Assembly (NCBI GenBank): GCA_040219935.1
Contig: JAVJUA010000040.1
Span: 62,001-126,000, forward strand
Source of the DNA: UBA7803 sp040219935
GTDB lineage: Bacteria > Pseudomonadota > Gammaproteobacteria > Pseudomonadales > Azotimanducaceae
DNA: 64,000 nt
Reading direction: 5' to 3'
The notes under the pieces were generated by a model, which searched no databases, was not told the DNA's origin, and saw only the letters and a list, made by a program, of their open reading frames with translations. Made by a program: the position numbers and the translations under genes. Positions 8,533 through 17,879 of the stretch are shown here, in pieces; the first letter of the stretch is position 1; every line of letters starts with the position of its first letter.

Positions 8533-10134
8533 ATGTCCCGTTACCTGCAGGAAATCGAGGAAGTTCGCGCCAAACTGACCCAGCGCGACGAGTGGAAGGC
8601 CATCAATCCGGAGTACGTGGTGCGCATGCGCCATCAGAACCGGTTCCGGGACGGCATCGAGATCGCCCAGCACACGGCCGACATCATGCGTCGCGACATG
8701 GCCGCCTACGACAAGGACCCGGCCAAGTACACCCAGTCGCTGGGTGCCTGGCACGGCTTCATCGCCCAGCAGACCATGATGGCGGTGAAGAAGCATCACC
8801 AGACCACCGACCGCCGCTACATCTACCTGTCCGGCTGGATGGTGGCCGCGCTGCGTTCCAAGTTCGGCCCGCTGCCGGACCAGAGCATGCACGAGAAGAC
8901 CACGGTGGCCGACCTGATCGAGGAGATCTACACGTTCCTCAAGCAGGCCGACGCGCGTGAGCTGCGCCACATCTTCGCTGAGCTCGACGAGGCCCGCGCC
9001 GCCGGCAGGAACGTCGACGACATCGTCGCCCGCATCGACAACTACGAAACCCACGTGGTGCCCATCATCGCCGACATCGATGCCGGCTTCGGCAACGAGG
9101 AGGCCACCTACCTGCTGGCCAAGCGCATGATCGAGGCGGGCGCCTGCGCCATCCAGATCGAGAACCAGGTGTCCGACGCCAAGCAGTGCGGCCACCAGGC
9201 CGGCAAGGTGACGGTGCCCCACGAGGACTTCATCTCCAAGATCAACGCCGTGCGCTATGCGTTCCTGGAGCTCGGCATCGACAACGGCATCATCGTCGCC
9301 CGCACCGACTCCCTGGGCGCCGGCCTCACCCAGAAGATTCCGGTGCCGATCAAGCCCGGCGACCTGGGCCAGCAGTACCTCGACTTCCTGGACGCCGAGC
9401 CGGTGAACGACATCAGCCAGCTCAAGGACGGCGACGTCACCATTCACCAAAAGGGCAAGCTGGCGAAGCCGAAGCGGCTCGACAACGGCCTGTACGCGTT
9501 CCGCGAGGACACCGGCTTCGACCGGGTGGTGCTCGACTGCGTCACCAGCCTCGAGCACGGCGCCGACCTGCTGTGGATCGAGACCGAGAAGCCCAACGTG
9601 GCGCAGATCGCGGCCATGGTGAACGCCATCCGCCAGAAGCGCCCGGACGCGAAGCTGGTGTACAACAACTCGCCGTCGTTCAACTGGACGCTGGCGTTCC
9701 GCGAGCAGGTCTATGCCGACTGGAAGAAGGCGGGTAAGGACCTCTCGGCCTACCCGGACCCGGCCAAGGTGGACAAGGGCCTGATGGATGCCAAGCTCGA
9801 CGACTCGGAGCTGGCCATCGAGGCCGACAAGCTGGTGCAGCGCTTCCAGAAGGATGCCTCCCGCGAGGCCGGCATCTTCCATCACCTGATCACGCTGCCC
9901 ACCTACCACACGGCGGCGCTGTCCACCGACGTGCTGTCGTCGGGCTACTTCGGCGACCTGGGCATGCTGGCCTACGTGCGCGACGTGCAGCGCGCCGAGA
10001 TCCGGCGCGGCCTGTCGGCGGTGAAGCACCAGGACCTGGCCGGTTCGAACATCGGTGACGATCACAAGGAATACTTCCTGGGTGAGAAGGCGCTGCTGGC
10101 GGGCGGTGCCGCCAACACCATGAACCAGTTCTGA
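8533..10134 (+). CDS. aceA: Isocitrate lyase
   Basis: Cleaves isocitrate to glyoxylate and succinate, the first step of the glyoxylate shunt used for growth on acetate and fatty acids. The 533-residue length and the catalytic loop KQCGH (residues 217-221, Cys219 as base) are those of the Pseudomonas-type lyases rather than the shorter E. coli type with KKCGH. Ordered active-site segments such as IADIDAGFGN and VYNNSPSFNW are present. The ATG at 8533 has AAGGA eight bases upstream; the ATG six bases earlier is too close to it. It is followed by a strong terminator, so it is probably monocistronic. No malate synthase is in the window. Confidence 0.97.
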   Translation: MSRYLQEIEEVRAKLTQRDEWKAINPEYVVRMRHQNRFRDGIEIAQHTADIMRRDMAAYDKDPAKYTQSLGAWHGFIAQQTMMAVKKHHQTTDRRYIYLSGWMVAALRSKFGPLPDQSMHEKTTVADLIEEIYTFLKQADARELRHIFAELDEARAAGRNVDDIVARIDNYETHVVPIIADIDAGFGNEEATYLLAKRMIEAGACAIQIENQVSDAKQCGHQAGKVTVPHEDFISKINAVRYAFLELGIDNGIIVARTDSLGAGLTQKIPVPIKPGDLGQQYLDFLDAEPVNDISQLKDGDVTIHQKGKLAKPKRLDNGLYAFREDTGFDRVVLDCVTSLEHGADLLWIETEKPNVAQIAAMVNAIRQKRPDAKLVYNNSPSFNWTLAFREQVYADWKKAGKDLSAYPDPAKVDKGLMDAKLDDSELAIEADKLVQRFQKDASREAGIFHHLITLPTYHTAALSTDVLSSGYFGDLGMLAYVRDVQRAEIRRGLSAVKHQDLAGSNIGDDHKEYFLGEKALLAGGAANTMNQF

Positions 10135-10156
10135 CCTGAGGGTCGATCCGGTCTCG

Positions 10157-10189
10157 CGGCGCGGGGTCAACCCCGCGCCGTTTTTTTTT
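10157..10189 (+). terminator. Rho-independent terminator of aceA
   Basis: A perfect ten-base-pair GC stem (CGGCGCGGGG with CCCCGCGCCG), a TCAA loop and nine T residues directly after it. It lies 23 bases after the aceA stop codon and separates it from the next operon. Confidence 0.95.
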
Positions 10190-10257
10190 GCCCAGCCTGA
10201 ATCCACCTGGCGTTCTGGATCGTATAGAGGAGGCATCCCGCAGATCCAGGAGTACTC

Positions 10258-11856
10258 ATGCGTGCACTCAGACCGGCCACCATCGCCCTGACGACGGCGC
10301 TGGCCGTCGCCGCTCAGGCGTCGAGCCACCGCGAAGCCCCGTTCATCACCAAGCTGCCTCAGGTGGACGCGACCGACTTCTATCTGTTCTCGAGCTACGA
10401 GCCCGGTCGCGAAGACTACGTGACGCTGATCGCCAACTACGTGCCCGTGCAGGCCGCCTACGGCGGGCCCAACTACTTTCCGCTGGACACCGACGCGGTC
10501 TACGAGATTCACATCGACAACGATGGCGATGCGGTGGAAGACCTGACCTTCCAGTTTCGCTTCGACAATGGGTTTCCGGACGATCAGGTGCTGACCTTCG
10601 ACATCGACGGGGTCACGGTCTCGTCGGTGCTGAAGAACGTGGCGCCCATCGCGGCGGGCAGCGAGCCCGGCCTCACCGACCTGGAACGCTACACGGTCAG
10701 CCTGGTGACCGGCCCGCGCCGTCAGGGCGCCGCTCAGACGGTCACCGACGCCACCACCGGCGCCGGCGAGTTCCGCAAGCCCTTCGATTATTCCGGCACC
10801 AAGACCTTCGACGGTCCCGGCGGCTACGCCGACTACGCGGCCAGCTTCATCTACGACGTCAACGTGCCCGGCTGCGCGGCCCCTGGCCGGGTGTTCGTCG
10901 GCCAGCGTCACGAGGCGTTCAAGATCGGCCTCGGTGAGGTGTTCGACCTGGTGAACTTCGTGCCCATCGAGGGGGACAGCGCCCCAGGGGCCGGCGACGG
11001 CGGCGGCTTTCCCGGCGGCGTCACCCAGGATCCCGAGCGCAACACCCTGGCCCGCAACAACGTCACCGCCATCGCCCTGGAGGTGCACAAGGACTGCCTC
11101 AGCGGCGACGGCGACGTGATCGGCGCCTGGACCACGGCGAGCCTGCCCCAGGCGCGCATCCTCAATCCCGATGCCACCTTCGAGCGGCCCCAGGTCAGCG
11201 GCGGCGCGCTTACCCAGGTATCACGCCTGTCCTCGCCGCTGGTGAACGAGCTGGTCATCGGCTACGACCGCAAGGACGCCTTCAACAGCAGCCATCCGGT
11301 CGACGACCCGCAGTTCCTGAGCTTCGTCACCAACCCGGTGCTGCCGGCGATTCTGGACGCCCTGTTCCGCGACGCGGTGAACGCCACGCTGGGCACCAGC
11401 TTCGACAACCTGGCGCCGACCAACTTCCCCCGCGCCGATCTGGTGGCCGCGTTCCTGACCGGCTTCGCCGGCGTCAATCAGTTTGCCGGCGGCGCTCCGG
11501 GGGAGATGCTGCGGCTGAACACGGCGGTCGCGCCGACGCCGCGGTCCATGCAGCAGCCCCTGGGCGTCGCCGCCGGTGACCTGGCGGGCTTCCCCAACGG
11601 CCGCCGCCCCGGCGACGACGTGGTGGACATCGCGCTGCGGGTGGTGATGGGCGCGCTGTGCCATGACCTGCCCATCGGCCCCAACGGCGACCCGGCCAAC
11701 CTGGGGCTGTGCGCGCCGGAGGATGCGCCGGTCGGTGACGCGCCTTTCACGGACGGCGCGCCACTATCGGGGATGGATCTCGACAACGCGTTCCCCTACC
11801 TGCTGACGCCGTATCCGGGCTCCCCTTCGGGCGCGCCGCTGCCGCAGCCGCAATAA
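10258..11856 (+). CDS. DUF4331 secreted protein
   Basis: A 532-residue protein with a signal peptide (about residues 1-21, cleavage after AQA). The mature N-terminus SSHREAPFI is the hallmark of DUF4331 proteins, and DATDFYLFSSYEPG, the NDGDAVEDLTFQFRF block and a C-terminal FPY-type block also fit. The biochemical role of the family is not known. CAGGAG stands seven bases before the ATG. It heads a run of five plus-strand genes ending in a sigma/anti-sigma pair, so it may be an envelope protein made under that sigma factor. Confidence 0.85.
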   Translation: MRALRPATIALTTALAVAAQASSHREAPFITKLPQVDATDFYLFSSYEPGREDYVTLIANYVPVQAAYGGPNYFPLDTDAVYEIHIDNDGDAVEDLTFQFRFDNGFPDDQVLTFDIDGVTVSSVLKNVAPIAAGSEPGLTDLERYTVSLVTGPRRQGAAQTVTDATTGAGEFRKPFDYSGTKTFDGPGGYADYAASFIYDVNVPGCAAPGRVFVGQRHEAFKIGLGEVFDLVNFVPIEGDSAPGAGDGGGFPGGVTQDPERNTLARNNVTAIALEVHKDCLSGDGDVIGAWTTASLPQARILNPDATFERPQVSGGALTQVSRLSSPLVNELVIGYDRKDAFNSSHPVDDPQFLSFVTNPVLPAILDALFRDAVNATLGTSFDNLAPTNFPRADLVAAFLTGFAGVNQFAGGAPGEMLRLNTAVAPTPRSMQQPLGVAAGDLAGFPNGRRPGDDVVDIALRVVMGALCHDLPIGPNGDPANLGLCAPEDAPVGDAPFTDGAPLSGMDLDNAFPYLLTPYPGSPSGAPLPQPQ

Positions 11857-11869
11857 GGAGGACGACACC

Positions 11870-12403
11870 ATGCGATTTAGCACAGCAAGAGTGACCATGC
11901 CCCGCTACGTCGCTGCCGCGCTGGCCGTGTTTCTGGCCGGTTGCGGTGGCGGCGGAGGCGGCGGCAACGAGCCGCCGCGCCTGAGCGGCCTCGACAGCGT
12001 CGTCATCAGCGCCAACGAGACGTCACCGCCGGTGCCGTTCAGCGTCCTGGACGATGGCGATCCCGGTGCCGTCACCGTCACCGCGCAGTCCAACGACGAA
12101 GCGCTGCTGCCGAGCTCGGCCGTGCAGTTCGGTGGCAGCGGCAGCCGGCGGACGCTGACCCTGACCCCGGTACCCGGCCAGCTCGGGTCGCTGTCGGTGC
12201 TGGTGACCGCCCGCGATTCCGGTGGGCTGCAGGCCACCGCCACGCTGACCGTCACGGTGACGACGCAGCAGGTGTCGTTCTCGAGCTTCGTCCGCGACGC
12301 GTTCGCGGATGAGGCCAACGCCACGCCCCGGGACGTGAATTCCCGCCGCTTCGACGATGACGCCGGCGAGGACACGTTTGCCGACCTGGTGGCCAACCCA
12401 TGA
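11870..12403 (+). CDS. Putative lipoprotein with one beta-sandwich domain
   Basis: A 177-residue protein of unknown function. The signal ends in a lipobox LAGC (Cys25) followed by a Gly-rich tether. The mature part alternates short hydrophobic strands and ends them in LTPVPGQLGSLSVLVTARD and TLTVTV, the pattern of cadherin- or Ig-like domains. It is probably anchored in the outer membrane. A possible alternative start is the Met at residue 10. The stop overlaps the start of the TPR gene by four bases. Confidence 0.7.
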   Translation: MRFSTARVTMPRYVAAALAVFLAGCGGGGGGGNEPPRLSGLDSVVISANETSPPVPFSVLDDGDPGAVTVTAQSNDEALLPSSAVQFGGSGSRRTLTLTPVPGQLGSLSVLVTARDSGGLQATATLTVTVTTQQVSFSSFVRDAFADEANATPRDVNSRRFDDDAGEDTFADLVANP

Positions 12404-13497
12404 GCGGCCGGGAAATGTTGTTGGCCGGGGTGCTGATCGCCGCCCTGGCGCCGGCCGGAGCGGGGGCGCATACCCTGGGCGACGCGGCGGACGGACACCA
12501 CCACTCGTCGCAACCCGACCACGCCACGGCGGACCATGAGCCGGCGCTCGACGCCGTCGACGCGGCGCGGTCGCTGGTGGATGCCTACCGCAGGCAGGGC
12601 GACGACGCCTTGCTGGCGCAGGCCGGGCGCCTCCTGGGGCCGCCGCTCGCGGCGCGGCCATCGGACCCGCGGGCCCGGCTCGTGGCGGCCTGGGTGGCAC
12701 AGGCGGAGCACCGCTTCGACGACGCCCTGGCCCACCTCGACGTGGTGCTCGGCGCTCAACCTGACAACGGCGAGGCCTGGCTGCTGCGCGCCGGCCTGGC
12801 GCTGGTGACCGGCGATCGGGCGCAGGCAGCCGCCGCCTGCCGCAGCGCGTCTGCGCTGATGCCGCCGGCGGTGACCGTCGCCTGCCTGTCGAGGGTGCGT
12901 GGCATGGGCGCCGGCCGCGCGGCCAGCGCGGACGCCTACGCGGTCTTCGCCCGGGTGCTGGCGGTGCAGACCACGGCCGATCCGGAGCTGGATGCCTGGC
13001 TCCAGGAGACGGCCGGTGATCTTGCCATTCGGGCCGGGGACGCCGCAGCGGCTGCCGGCCATTACCGGGCCGCCCTGGACCGCCTGCCGACGCTGCGGGT
13101 GCGGGCGGCCCTGGCCGAGGTGCTGCTGGCCTCCGGTCAGCCGTCGGCGGCCCTGGATCTGATCGACGGCGACGCGCATGTCGCGCCGGCGCTGGTGATC
13201 CGGCGGATGCTGGCGCTGCAGGCGCTCGGGCAGGGGCCCGACCCTGCGGAGGTGGCCCGCATCGACGCCCGCTTCCAGGGCTGGATTGCCGCCGATGAGT
13301 TGCAGCATGCTCGTGAGATGGCCCTGTTTTACCTGACCATGCAGCCGGATGCTGCGCTGGCGCGCACGTTGGCCGAGCGCAACCTCGATGCTCAGCGGGA
13401 GCCCGAGGACGTGGCCCTGGCCTGCCGCGCCGGGGTGGCGGCCGTTGCCGCGGACGGCGTCTGCAGCCGGGTCGTCTGGCCGCTGCTGCCGGGATAA
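12400..13497 (+). CDS. TPR-repeat exported protein
   Basis: A 365-residue protein with a signal peptide (ending AGAGAHT). A His-rich stretch (near residues 30-48, HHHSSQPDH) comes next, then Ala-rich helical pairs resembling tetratricopeptide repeats (for example HRFDDALAHLDVVLGAQPDNGEAWLL). Such proteins are scaffolds; the His cluster could bind metal. It is translationally coupled to the lipoprotein gene through an ATGA overlap and lies just before the sigma factor gene. Function otherwise unknown. Confidence 0.72.
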   Translation: MSGREMLLAGVLIAALAPAGAGAHTLGDAADGHHHSSQPDHATADHEPALDAVDAARSLVDAYRRQGDDALLAQAGRLLGPPLAARPSDPRARLVAAWVAQAEHRFDDALAHLDVVLGAQPDNGEAWLLRAGLALVTGDRAQAAAACRSASALMPPAVTVACLSRVRGMGAGRAASADAYAVFARVLAVQTTADPELDAWLQETAGDLAIRAGDAAAAAGHYRAALDRLPTLRVRAALAEVLLASGQPSAALDLIDGDAHVAPALVIRRMLALQALGQGPDPAEVARIDARFQGWIAADELQHAREMALFYLTMQPDAALARTLAERNLDAQREPEDVALACRAGVAAVAADGVCSRVVWPLLPG

Positions 13498-13508
13498 GGA
13501 GTCTGGCG

Positions 13509-14039
13509 ATGCCGCTCAATGCCGTGGAACTGGCCGACCTGCTGAGCCGCGCCGGGCTCGGCGATCGGGATGCGTTCCGGCGCTTCTACGAGGCCACCGC
13601 CGGGCAGGTGTTCGCGTTGGGCATTCGCCTGCTGGGAGATCGAACCCGCGCCGAGGACCTGCTGCAGGACGTGTACCTGCGGGCATGGTACCGTGCCGCC
13701 GACTACAGCCCGCGCCGCGGCGAGCCATTGGCGTGGCTGGCCACCATGGCGCGCAACCGCGCCATCGACATGGGGCGCAGCGCCTTCGAGAAGTCCGTGG
13801 CGCTGGACGGCGTGGCGGAGCCGTCGGCCGAGGCGTCACCGGGAGACGGGGCCGGAAACGGCAAGCTCACCCGCTGCATCGGCGAGTTGGACGAAGGACA
13901 GCGGCAGAGCGTGTTCTGCGCGTTCTTCGAGGGGCTGAGCCATGGTGAGATCGCGCGCCGTTTCCGCGAGCCGGTGGGCACCGTGAAGACGCGCATCCGC
14001 CGCGGCCTGGCCGCGCTGAAGCGGTGCCTGGAATCATGA
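13509..14039 (+). CDS. ECF RNA polymerase sigma factor
   Basis: A 176-residue extracytoplasmic-function sigma factor. Region 2 is at about residues 20-85 (DRTRAEDLLQDVYLRAW and the -10-binding MARNRAIDMGR). Region 4 is at about residues 115-172 (EGLSHGEIARRFREPVGTVKTRIRRGLAAL). It resembles the SigK group that pairs with RskA-type anti-sigma factors. Its stop overlaps the start of the anti-sigma gene in ATGA. Position downstream of the DUF4331, lipoprotein and TPR genes suggests an autoregulated operon. Confidence 0.92.
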   Translation: MPLNAVELADLLSRAGLGDRDAFRRFYEATAGQVFALGIRLLGDRTRAEDLLQDVYLRAWYRAADYSPRRGEPLAWLATMARNRAIDMGRSAFEKSVALDGVAEPSAEASPGDGAGNGKLTRCIGELDEGQRQSVFCAFFEGLSHGEIARRFREPVGTVKTRIRRGLAALKRCLES

Positions 14040-14719
14040 ACTACGACGATCCCGATCTGCTCGACGCCCTGGCGGCGGAGTACGTCATCGGCACGCTGCG
14101 TGGTCCGGCGCGCCAGCGCTTCGCCCGCCTGCTGCGGGAGTCGGTCGAGGCCCGGGAAGCGGTGGAGCATTGGGAGGCATTGCTCGGCGGTCTGGCGACG
14201 GTGCTGCCGGCCGTGCCGCCCCCGGCTAGGGTATGGCGGCGGCTGGAAGCCCGCCTGTTCCAAGGGGCCCGGGAGCCTGCCGGCGCACGCCTGTGGCGGC
14301 TGTGGAGCCTGGCGGCCACCGCGGCGGCGCTGGTGCTGGCCGTGCTGCTGGTCTGGCAGCCGTCACCCGGCCTGCCCGAGGGGCACGTGGCCATCGTCAG
14401 CGATGCCGCCGATCAGCCTCAGTGGGTGATCACCGCCGACCCGGCCACCGGCAGCATCCGCGCCCGCGCTGTGAACGCCCGGGCCGAAGCCATCGACAGA
14501 GCCTACGAACTGTGGATGCTGCCGGCCGACGGCCCGCCGCGCTCCCTGGGCCTGCTGCCGGTGGATGGCGCCGTCACCCGGCATCAGGTGTCACCGGCGC
14601 TGCTGGCGCTGCTGCGGAACGCCAAGGGGCTGGCCATCAGCCTGGAACCGGCGGGTGGGTCGCCCACCGGCGCGCCCACCGGCCCGGTGCTGTATCAGGC
14701 GCCCATCGTCGACCTCTGA
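14036..14719 (+). CDS. RskA-like membrane anti-sigma factor
   Basis: A 227-residue protein. The N-terminal helical sigma-binding domain starts DPDLLDALAAEYVIGTL and has no HxxxCxxC zinc motif. A single transmembrane helix lies at about residues 86-108. The periplasmic C-terminal domain contains AYELWMLPADGPPRSLGLLP, the signature of RskA domains. It should hold the preceding sigma factor inactive at the inner membrane until an envelope signal releases it. The ATG at 14036 overlaps the sigma stop codon. Confidence 0.9.
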   Translation: MNYDDPDLLDALAAEYVIGTLRGPARQRFARLLRESVEAREAVEHWEALLGGLATVLPAVPPPARVWRRLEARLFQGAREPAGARLWRLWSLAATAAALVLAVLLVWQPSPGLPEGHVAIVSDAADQPQWVITADPATGSIRARAVNARAEAIDRAYELWMLPADGPPRSLGLLPVDGAVTRHQVSPALLALLRNAKGLAISLEPAGGSPTGAPTGPVLYQAPIVDL

Positions 14720-14745
14720 CAGCCTTTGCGCCCGCTGCGCCGAAT

Positions 14746-16017
14746 CTAGACGGCGTCCAGCGCCTGCTCGAAGTCCGCCAGCAGGTCGTCGGCGTCCTCG
14801 ATGCCGATGGAGACGCGCACCAGGTTGTCGCCGATGCCGAGCGCGCGCTTGCGCTCCGCCGGCACGCTCAGGTGGGTCATGGCCGCCGGGTGCGATGCCA
14901 GGCTCTCGGTGCCGCCAAGGCTCACGGCCAGCTTCACCAGCCGCAGGGCGTCGAGGAAGCGGAAGCTCTCCGCCTCGCCGCCCTTCAGAATCACCGAGAA
15001 TGTGGATCCCGCGCCGCTGCAGTGGCGGGCGAAGATGCGGCCCTGCTCGCTGTCGGGGTCGAGGAACCCCAGGTAGCCCACGCGTTCCACCTTGGGATGG
15101 CCGCGCAGGAACTCGCAGACCCGGCGGGCGTTGTGCTCGGCCCGCTCCATGCGCAGCGCGACCGTCTCCAGCGAGCGCAACAGCATCCACGACGTGTGCG
15201 GGTCGGTGATGGTGCCGATGGTGTTGCGCAGCGCCATGATCGGCAGCAGCGCCGCCTTGCTGCCCACCACGCCGCCGGCCACCAGGTCGCTGTGGCCGCC
15301 CACATACTTGGTGAGCGAGTAGATCGAGACGTCGGCGCCATGGCGCACCGGCTGCTGGTAGACGGGGCCGAGGAAGGTGTTGTCCACCATGATCAGCGGC
15401 CGGTCGTCGGCCCCGGCGTAGAGCTCGTCGCGCAGCGCCGCGATGCCCTCCAGGTCTACCAGCTCGTTGGTGGGATTGGCCGGGCTCTCCAGGTAGATGA
15501 CGCCGATCCGCCGTTCGGTCCGGGTCTTCTCGATCAGCGCCCGTATCTCTCCGAGCGGGGCGCCGGCGCGGAAGGTACGGTAGTCGACGTCGTAGCGGTC
15601 GAGCACGCCGCCGATCAGCTTCTCGGTCGCTGCATACAGCGGGCCGGAGTGGATGATGGCGTCACCGGCGCGCACGTGGGCCATCAGCGCCGTGGTGATG
15701 GCCGACATGCCGGTGGAAAACACGGCTGCCTCCTCGGCGCCTTCCCACAGCGCCAGGCGGTCTTCGAGAATCTCCTGGTCCGGCCCGTTGAAGCGCCCGT
15801 AGACCAGCCCCTCGGCGCCCCCCGGCCGCAGCCCGGTGATGCCTTCGAAGAACCGCTTGCCGTCGGCTGCGGAGTCGAACACGAACGTGGAGGTGAGGAA
15901 GATGGGCGGCTTCAGCGAGCCTTCGGACAGCTTGGGGTCGTAGCCGTAGCCCATCATCAGCGATTGCGGTGACAGCGACCGGTTACCGATGCGGGTGGTG
16001 CGATGCCTTTCGGTCAT
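14746..16017 (-). CDS. Cys/Met-metabolism PLP-dependent enzyme (cystathionine gamma-synthase family)
   Basis: A 423-residue type I PLP enzyme of the trans-sulfuration family. The PLP lysine is in SLTKYVGGHSDLVAGG, and the upstream blocks VYGRFNGPDQEILEDRL, FSTGMSAI and VDNTFLGP fit the family. It could be a cystathionine gamma-synthase, a beta- or gamma-lyase, or methionine gamma-lyase; the sequence does not decide between them. The ATG at 16017 has AGGAGAG six bases before it, although the frame is open further upstream. It is divergent from the Yip1-like gene and ends close to the anti-sigma gene. Confidence 0.88.
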   Translation of the reverse strand: MTERHRTTRIGNRSLSPQSLMMGYGYDPKLSEGSLKPPIFLTSTFVFDSAADGKRFFEGITGLRPGGAEGLVYGRFNGPDQEILEDRLALWEGAEEAAVFSTGMSAITTALMAHVRAGDAIIHSGPLYAATEKLIGGVLDRYDVDYRTFRAGAPLGEIRALIEKTRTERRIGVIYLESPANPTNELVDLEGIAALRDELYAGADDRPLIMVDNTFLGPVYQQPVRHGADVSIYSLTKYVGGHSDLVAGGVVGSKAALLPIMALRNTIGTITDPHTSWMLLRSLETVALRMERAEHNARRVCEFLRGHPKVERVGYLGFLDPDSEQGRIFARHCSGAGSTFSVILKGGEAESFRFLDALRLVKLAVSLGGTESLASHPAAMTHLSVPAERKRALGIGDNLVRVSIGIEDADDLLADFEQALDAV

Positions 16018-16081
16018 GGCGCTCTCCTGCCGGTGGGTGTGCGGTACACTCATTATGTGCCCGTTGGCGAGAGGGAACCAC

Positions 16082-17116
16082 GTGAGCGACCCGGTATTCG
16101 ATGTCAGGAACACCATGCGCTGGGTGGTCGGCGCGTTGCGTGATCCGGACGGAACCGCGCTGGCCTACCGCGGCGAGCACGCGCCCTGGCAACGCACCTT
16201 CCTCGGCATCGCCGTGCCGCTGCTGCTCGCCTCAGCCGTGGTGGGTGTGCTGCTCGGCTGGCTGTCCGGCCGGGCCACCCTGTTCGGCCTGATGCCGGGA
16301 CCCCAGGGCTGGATGGTGCTGGCGCTGGCCTGGAGCGTCGGCTACGTGCTGGTGGCGGCGCTGCTGTTCGATGTCCTGGCCGGTGTGTTCGGTGGCGATC
16401 GCGACTTCGATGCCGCCGTGGCGACGGTGACCCTGGCGCTGGTGCCGGCTGCGCTCGCCAGCGCGCTGAATCCGCTGCCCTGGATCGGATGGCTCATCGG
16501 CCTGGCCGGAGGCATCTACAGCCTGGTGCTGGCGTGGCGGTTCGTGCCCGTGCTCATGAACGTGCCGGAAGAGCGCCGGGCGCCGCACTTCGTCGCGTCG
16601 GTTGCCTCGGTGGTGGTGGCCAACCTGCTGGTGGCGGGCCTGTTCGGCTGGCTGCTGGCGCCGTCGCTGCAGCCGATTGCTGCCGACGAGCCGGTGACGG
16701 CCGGCACCGGTGTGTTCGGCAACCTCGAGCGTCAGGCCCAGTTCGCCGAGCTGGCGAGCCGCGATACCTACGATCCGCCGCGCAACGGCCGGCTCATCGA
16801 GCGGCAGGTGCGCGAGTACGTGCGGGTGCTGGAGCGCACGGCCGCGCTGCGCGAGCGTCTGACCGAGCCCTACCGCGGCGAGGAGGAGGGGGGCGAGCTG
16901 AGCCTGCGCGATCTGGTGGGCGGGGTGGGCGTTGCCGTGCGCGTCGGCACCGCCGAGATGGAGGTGGTCAAGAGCGGCGGCGGCAACTGGGCCGAGCACC
17001 AGTGGGTGCGCAATCAGCTCGAGACCGCGCGCGTGCAACGCGACGGCAACCGCACCATCGAGCACAACTACGCGCTGTTCCGGAAGTATCAGGACGAGAT
17101 CGAGCGCTTCGAATAG
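16082..17116 (+). CDS. Yip1-like membrane protein
   Basis: A 344-residue protein. The N-terminal half contains about five hydrophobic helices arranged like the Yip1/YIP1-domain proteins (PWQRTFLGIAVPLLLAS, then AWSVGYVLVAALLFDVLAGVFGG with a FGGDRDF loop, and PWIGWLIGLAGGIYSLVLAW). A soluble, charged C-terminal tail of about 140 residues follows. The GTG at 16082 is preceded by GAGAGGG; an ATG at 16055 is the alternative. Role unknown, probably inner membrane. It converges on the outer-membrane barrel gene. Confidence 0.7.
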   Translation: MSDPVFDVRNTMRWVVGALRDPDGTALAYRGEHAPWQRTFLGIAVPLLLASAVVGVLLGWLSGRATLFGLMPGPQGWMVLALAWSVGYVLVAALLFDVLAGVFGGDRDFDAAVATVTLALVPAALASALNPLPWIGWLIGLAGGIYSLVLAWRFVPVLMNVPEERRAPHFVASVASVVVANLLVAGLFGWLLAPSLQPIAADEPVTAGTGVFGNLERQAQFAELASRDTYDPPRNGRLIERQVREYVRVLERTAALRERLTEPYRGEEEGGELSLRDLVGGVGVAVRVGTAEMEVVKSGGGNWAEHQWVRNQLETARVQRDGNRTIEHNYALFRKYQDEIERFE

Positions 17117-17120
17117 GTGC

Positions 17121-17145
17121 GTCCGGGGTCGCGACGACCCCGGAC
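17121..17145. terminator. Hairpin between convergent genes, probable bidirectional terminator
   Basis: GTCCGGGGTCG pairs perfectly with CGACCCCGGAC around a three-base loop. It sits between the stop codons of two convergent genes, five bases after the first stop. There is no T tract, so termination is inferred from position and stem strength. Confidence 0.5.
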
Positions 17146-17156
17146 GACGGACGCGA

Positions 17157-17720
17157 TCAGAACCGGAACAGGATGCCGGCGCTGATCAGGTTCAGATCGG
17201 TGTCCTCGATCTCGATGCGTGAGAAGTCACCGCGCAGCGACAGGCTCTGGCTCAGGTTGACGTCGATGCCACCGCCCCAGGTGAAGTCGCTGCCGCTGTC
17301 CTCGACCCGAAAGCTCGAGCCGAAGCCGCTGGCCTTGGCGTTGACGTCGTACCAGGTCCAGCCGAGCCGGCCGTACAGGTCGATGAAGTCGGTGACCGGC
17401 AGGATCGGGCGGATGGACAGGGTCCAGGCGGACGCGTCCACCTCCACCTCGGCACCCAGCAGGTCGTCCTTGGTCTCGGCCAGCTTCTGATAGTCGGCCT
17501 CGATGGCCAGATGGTCGGTGAGCCGCATCCCGCCGAACAGCCTGCCGAAGGCGGCGTTGTCATCGAAGTCGTCGAACTCGTCATCGTCCAGGGACAGGGT
17601 ATAGATGCCGACCCCGGCGCCCAGGTACGGCCCAAGATCGGCGGCTGCAGCGGGCTGGGCGGCGCTGAGCGCCCCGGCAACGGCGGCCAGAGCCAACGTG
17701 CTGGCGAGCGGTCTGCTCAT
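17157..17720 (-). CDS. Small outer-membrane beta-barrel protein
   Basis: A 187-residue protein. A clean signal peptide (ending AQPAAAA) is followed by DLGPYLGAGVGIY and alternating aromatic/hydrophobic strands, an acidic loop (DDDEFDDFDD) and a terminal Phe in GILFRF. This is the layout of eight-stranded OmpA/OmpW-like barrels. The ATG at 17720 is chosen because GAGGAG lies ten bases upstream and the signal sequence starts there. Ligand unknown. Confidence 0.82.
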   Translation of the reverse strand: MSRPLASTLALAAVAGALSAAQPAAAADLGPYLGAGVGIYTLSLDDDEFDDFDDNAAFGRLFGGMRLTDHLAIEADYQKLAETKDDLLGAEVEVDASAWTLSIRPILPVTDFIDLYGRLGWTWYDVNAKASGFGSSFRVEDSGSDFTWGGGIDVNLSQSLSLRGDFSRIEIEDTDLNLISAGILFRF

Positions 17721-17879
17721 GGTTCTCATTCTCCTCGGCAATCGTGATTCGAAGCGCGCCCGGGTATCCGGACACGCGGCCCGCATCTTAGGATGCCGAA
17801 GCTGAACGGCCGCTGACCGGGCTGCAGGCTTCGGCCAATTGACGCACAATGCCCGCCTGTGTGGTTGCCGGAGGTATCG

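Noticed and set aside
8437..11088. A minus-strand open frame of 883 codons opposite isocitrate lyase and the DUF4331 gene
   Set aside because: It crosses a strong terminator and the two plus-strand genes, and has no recognisable domains.
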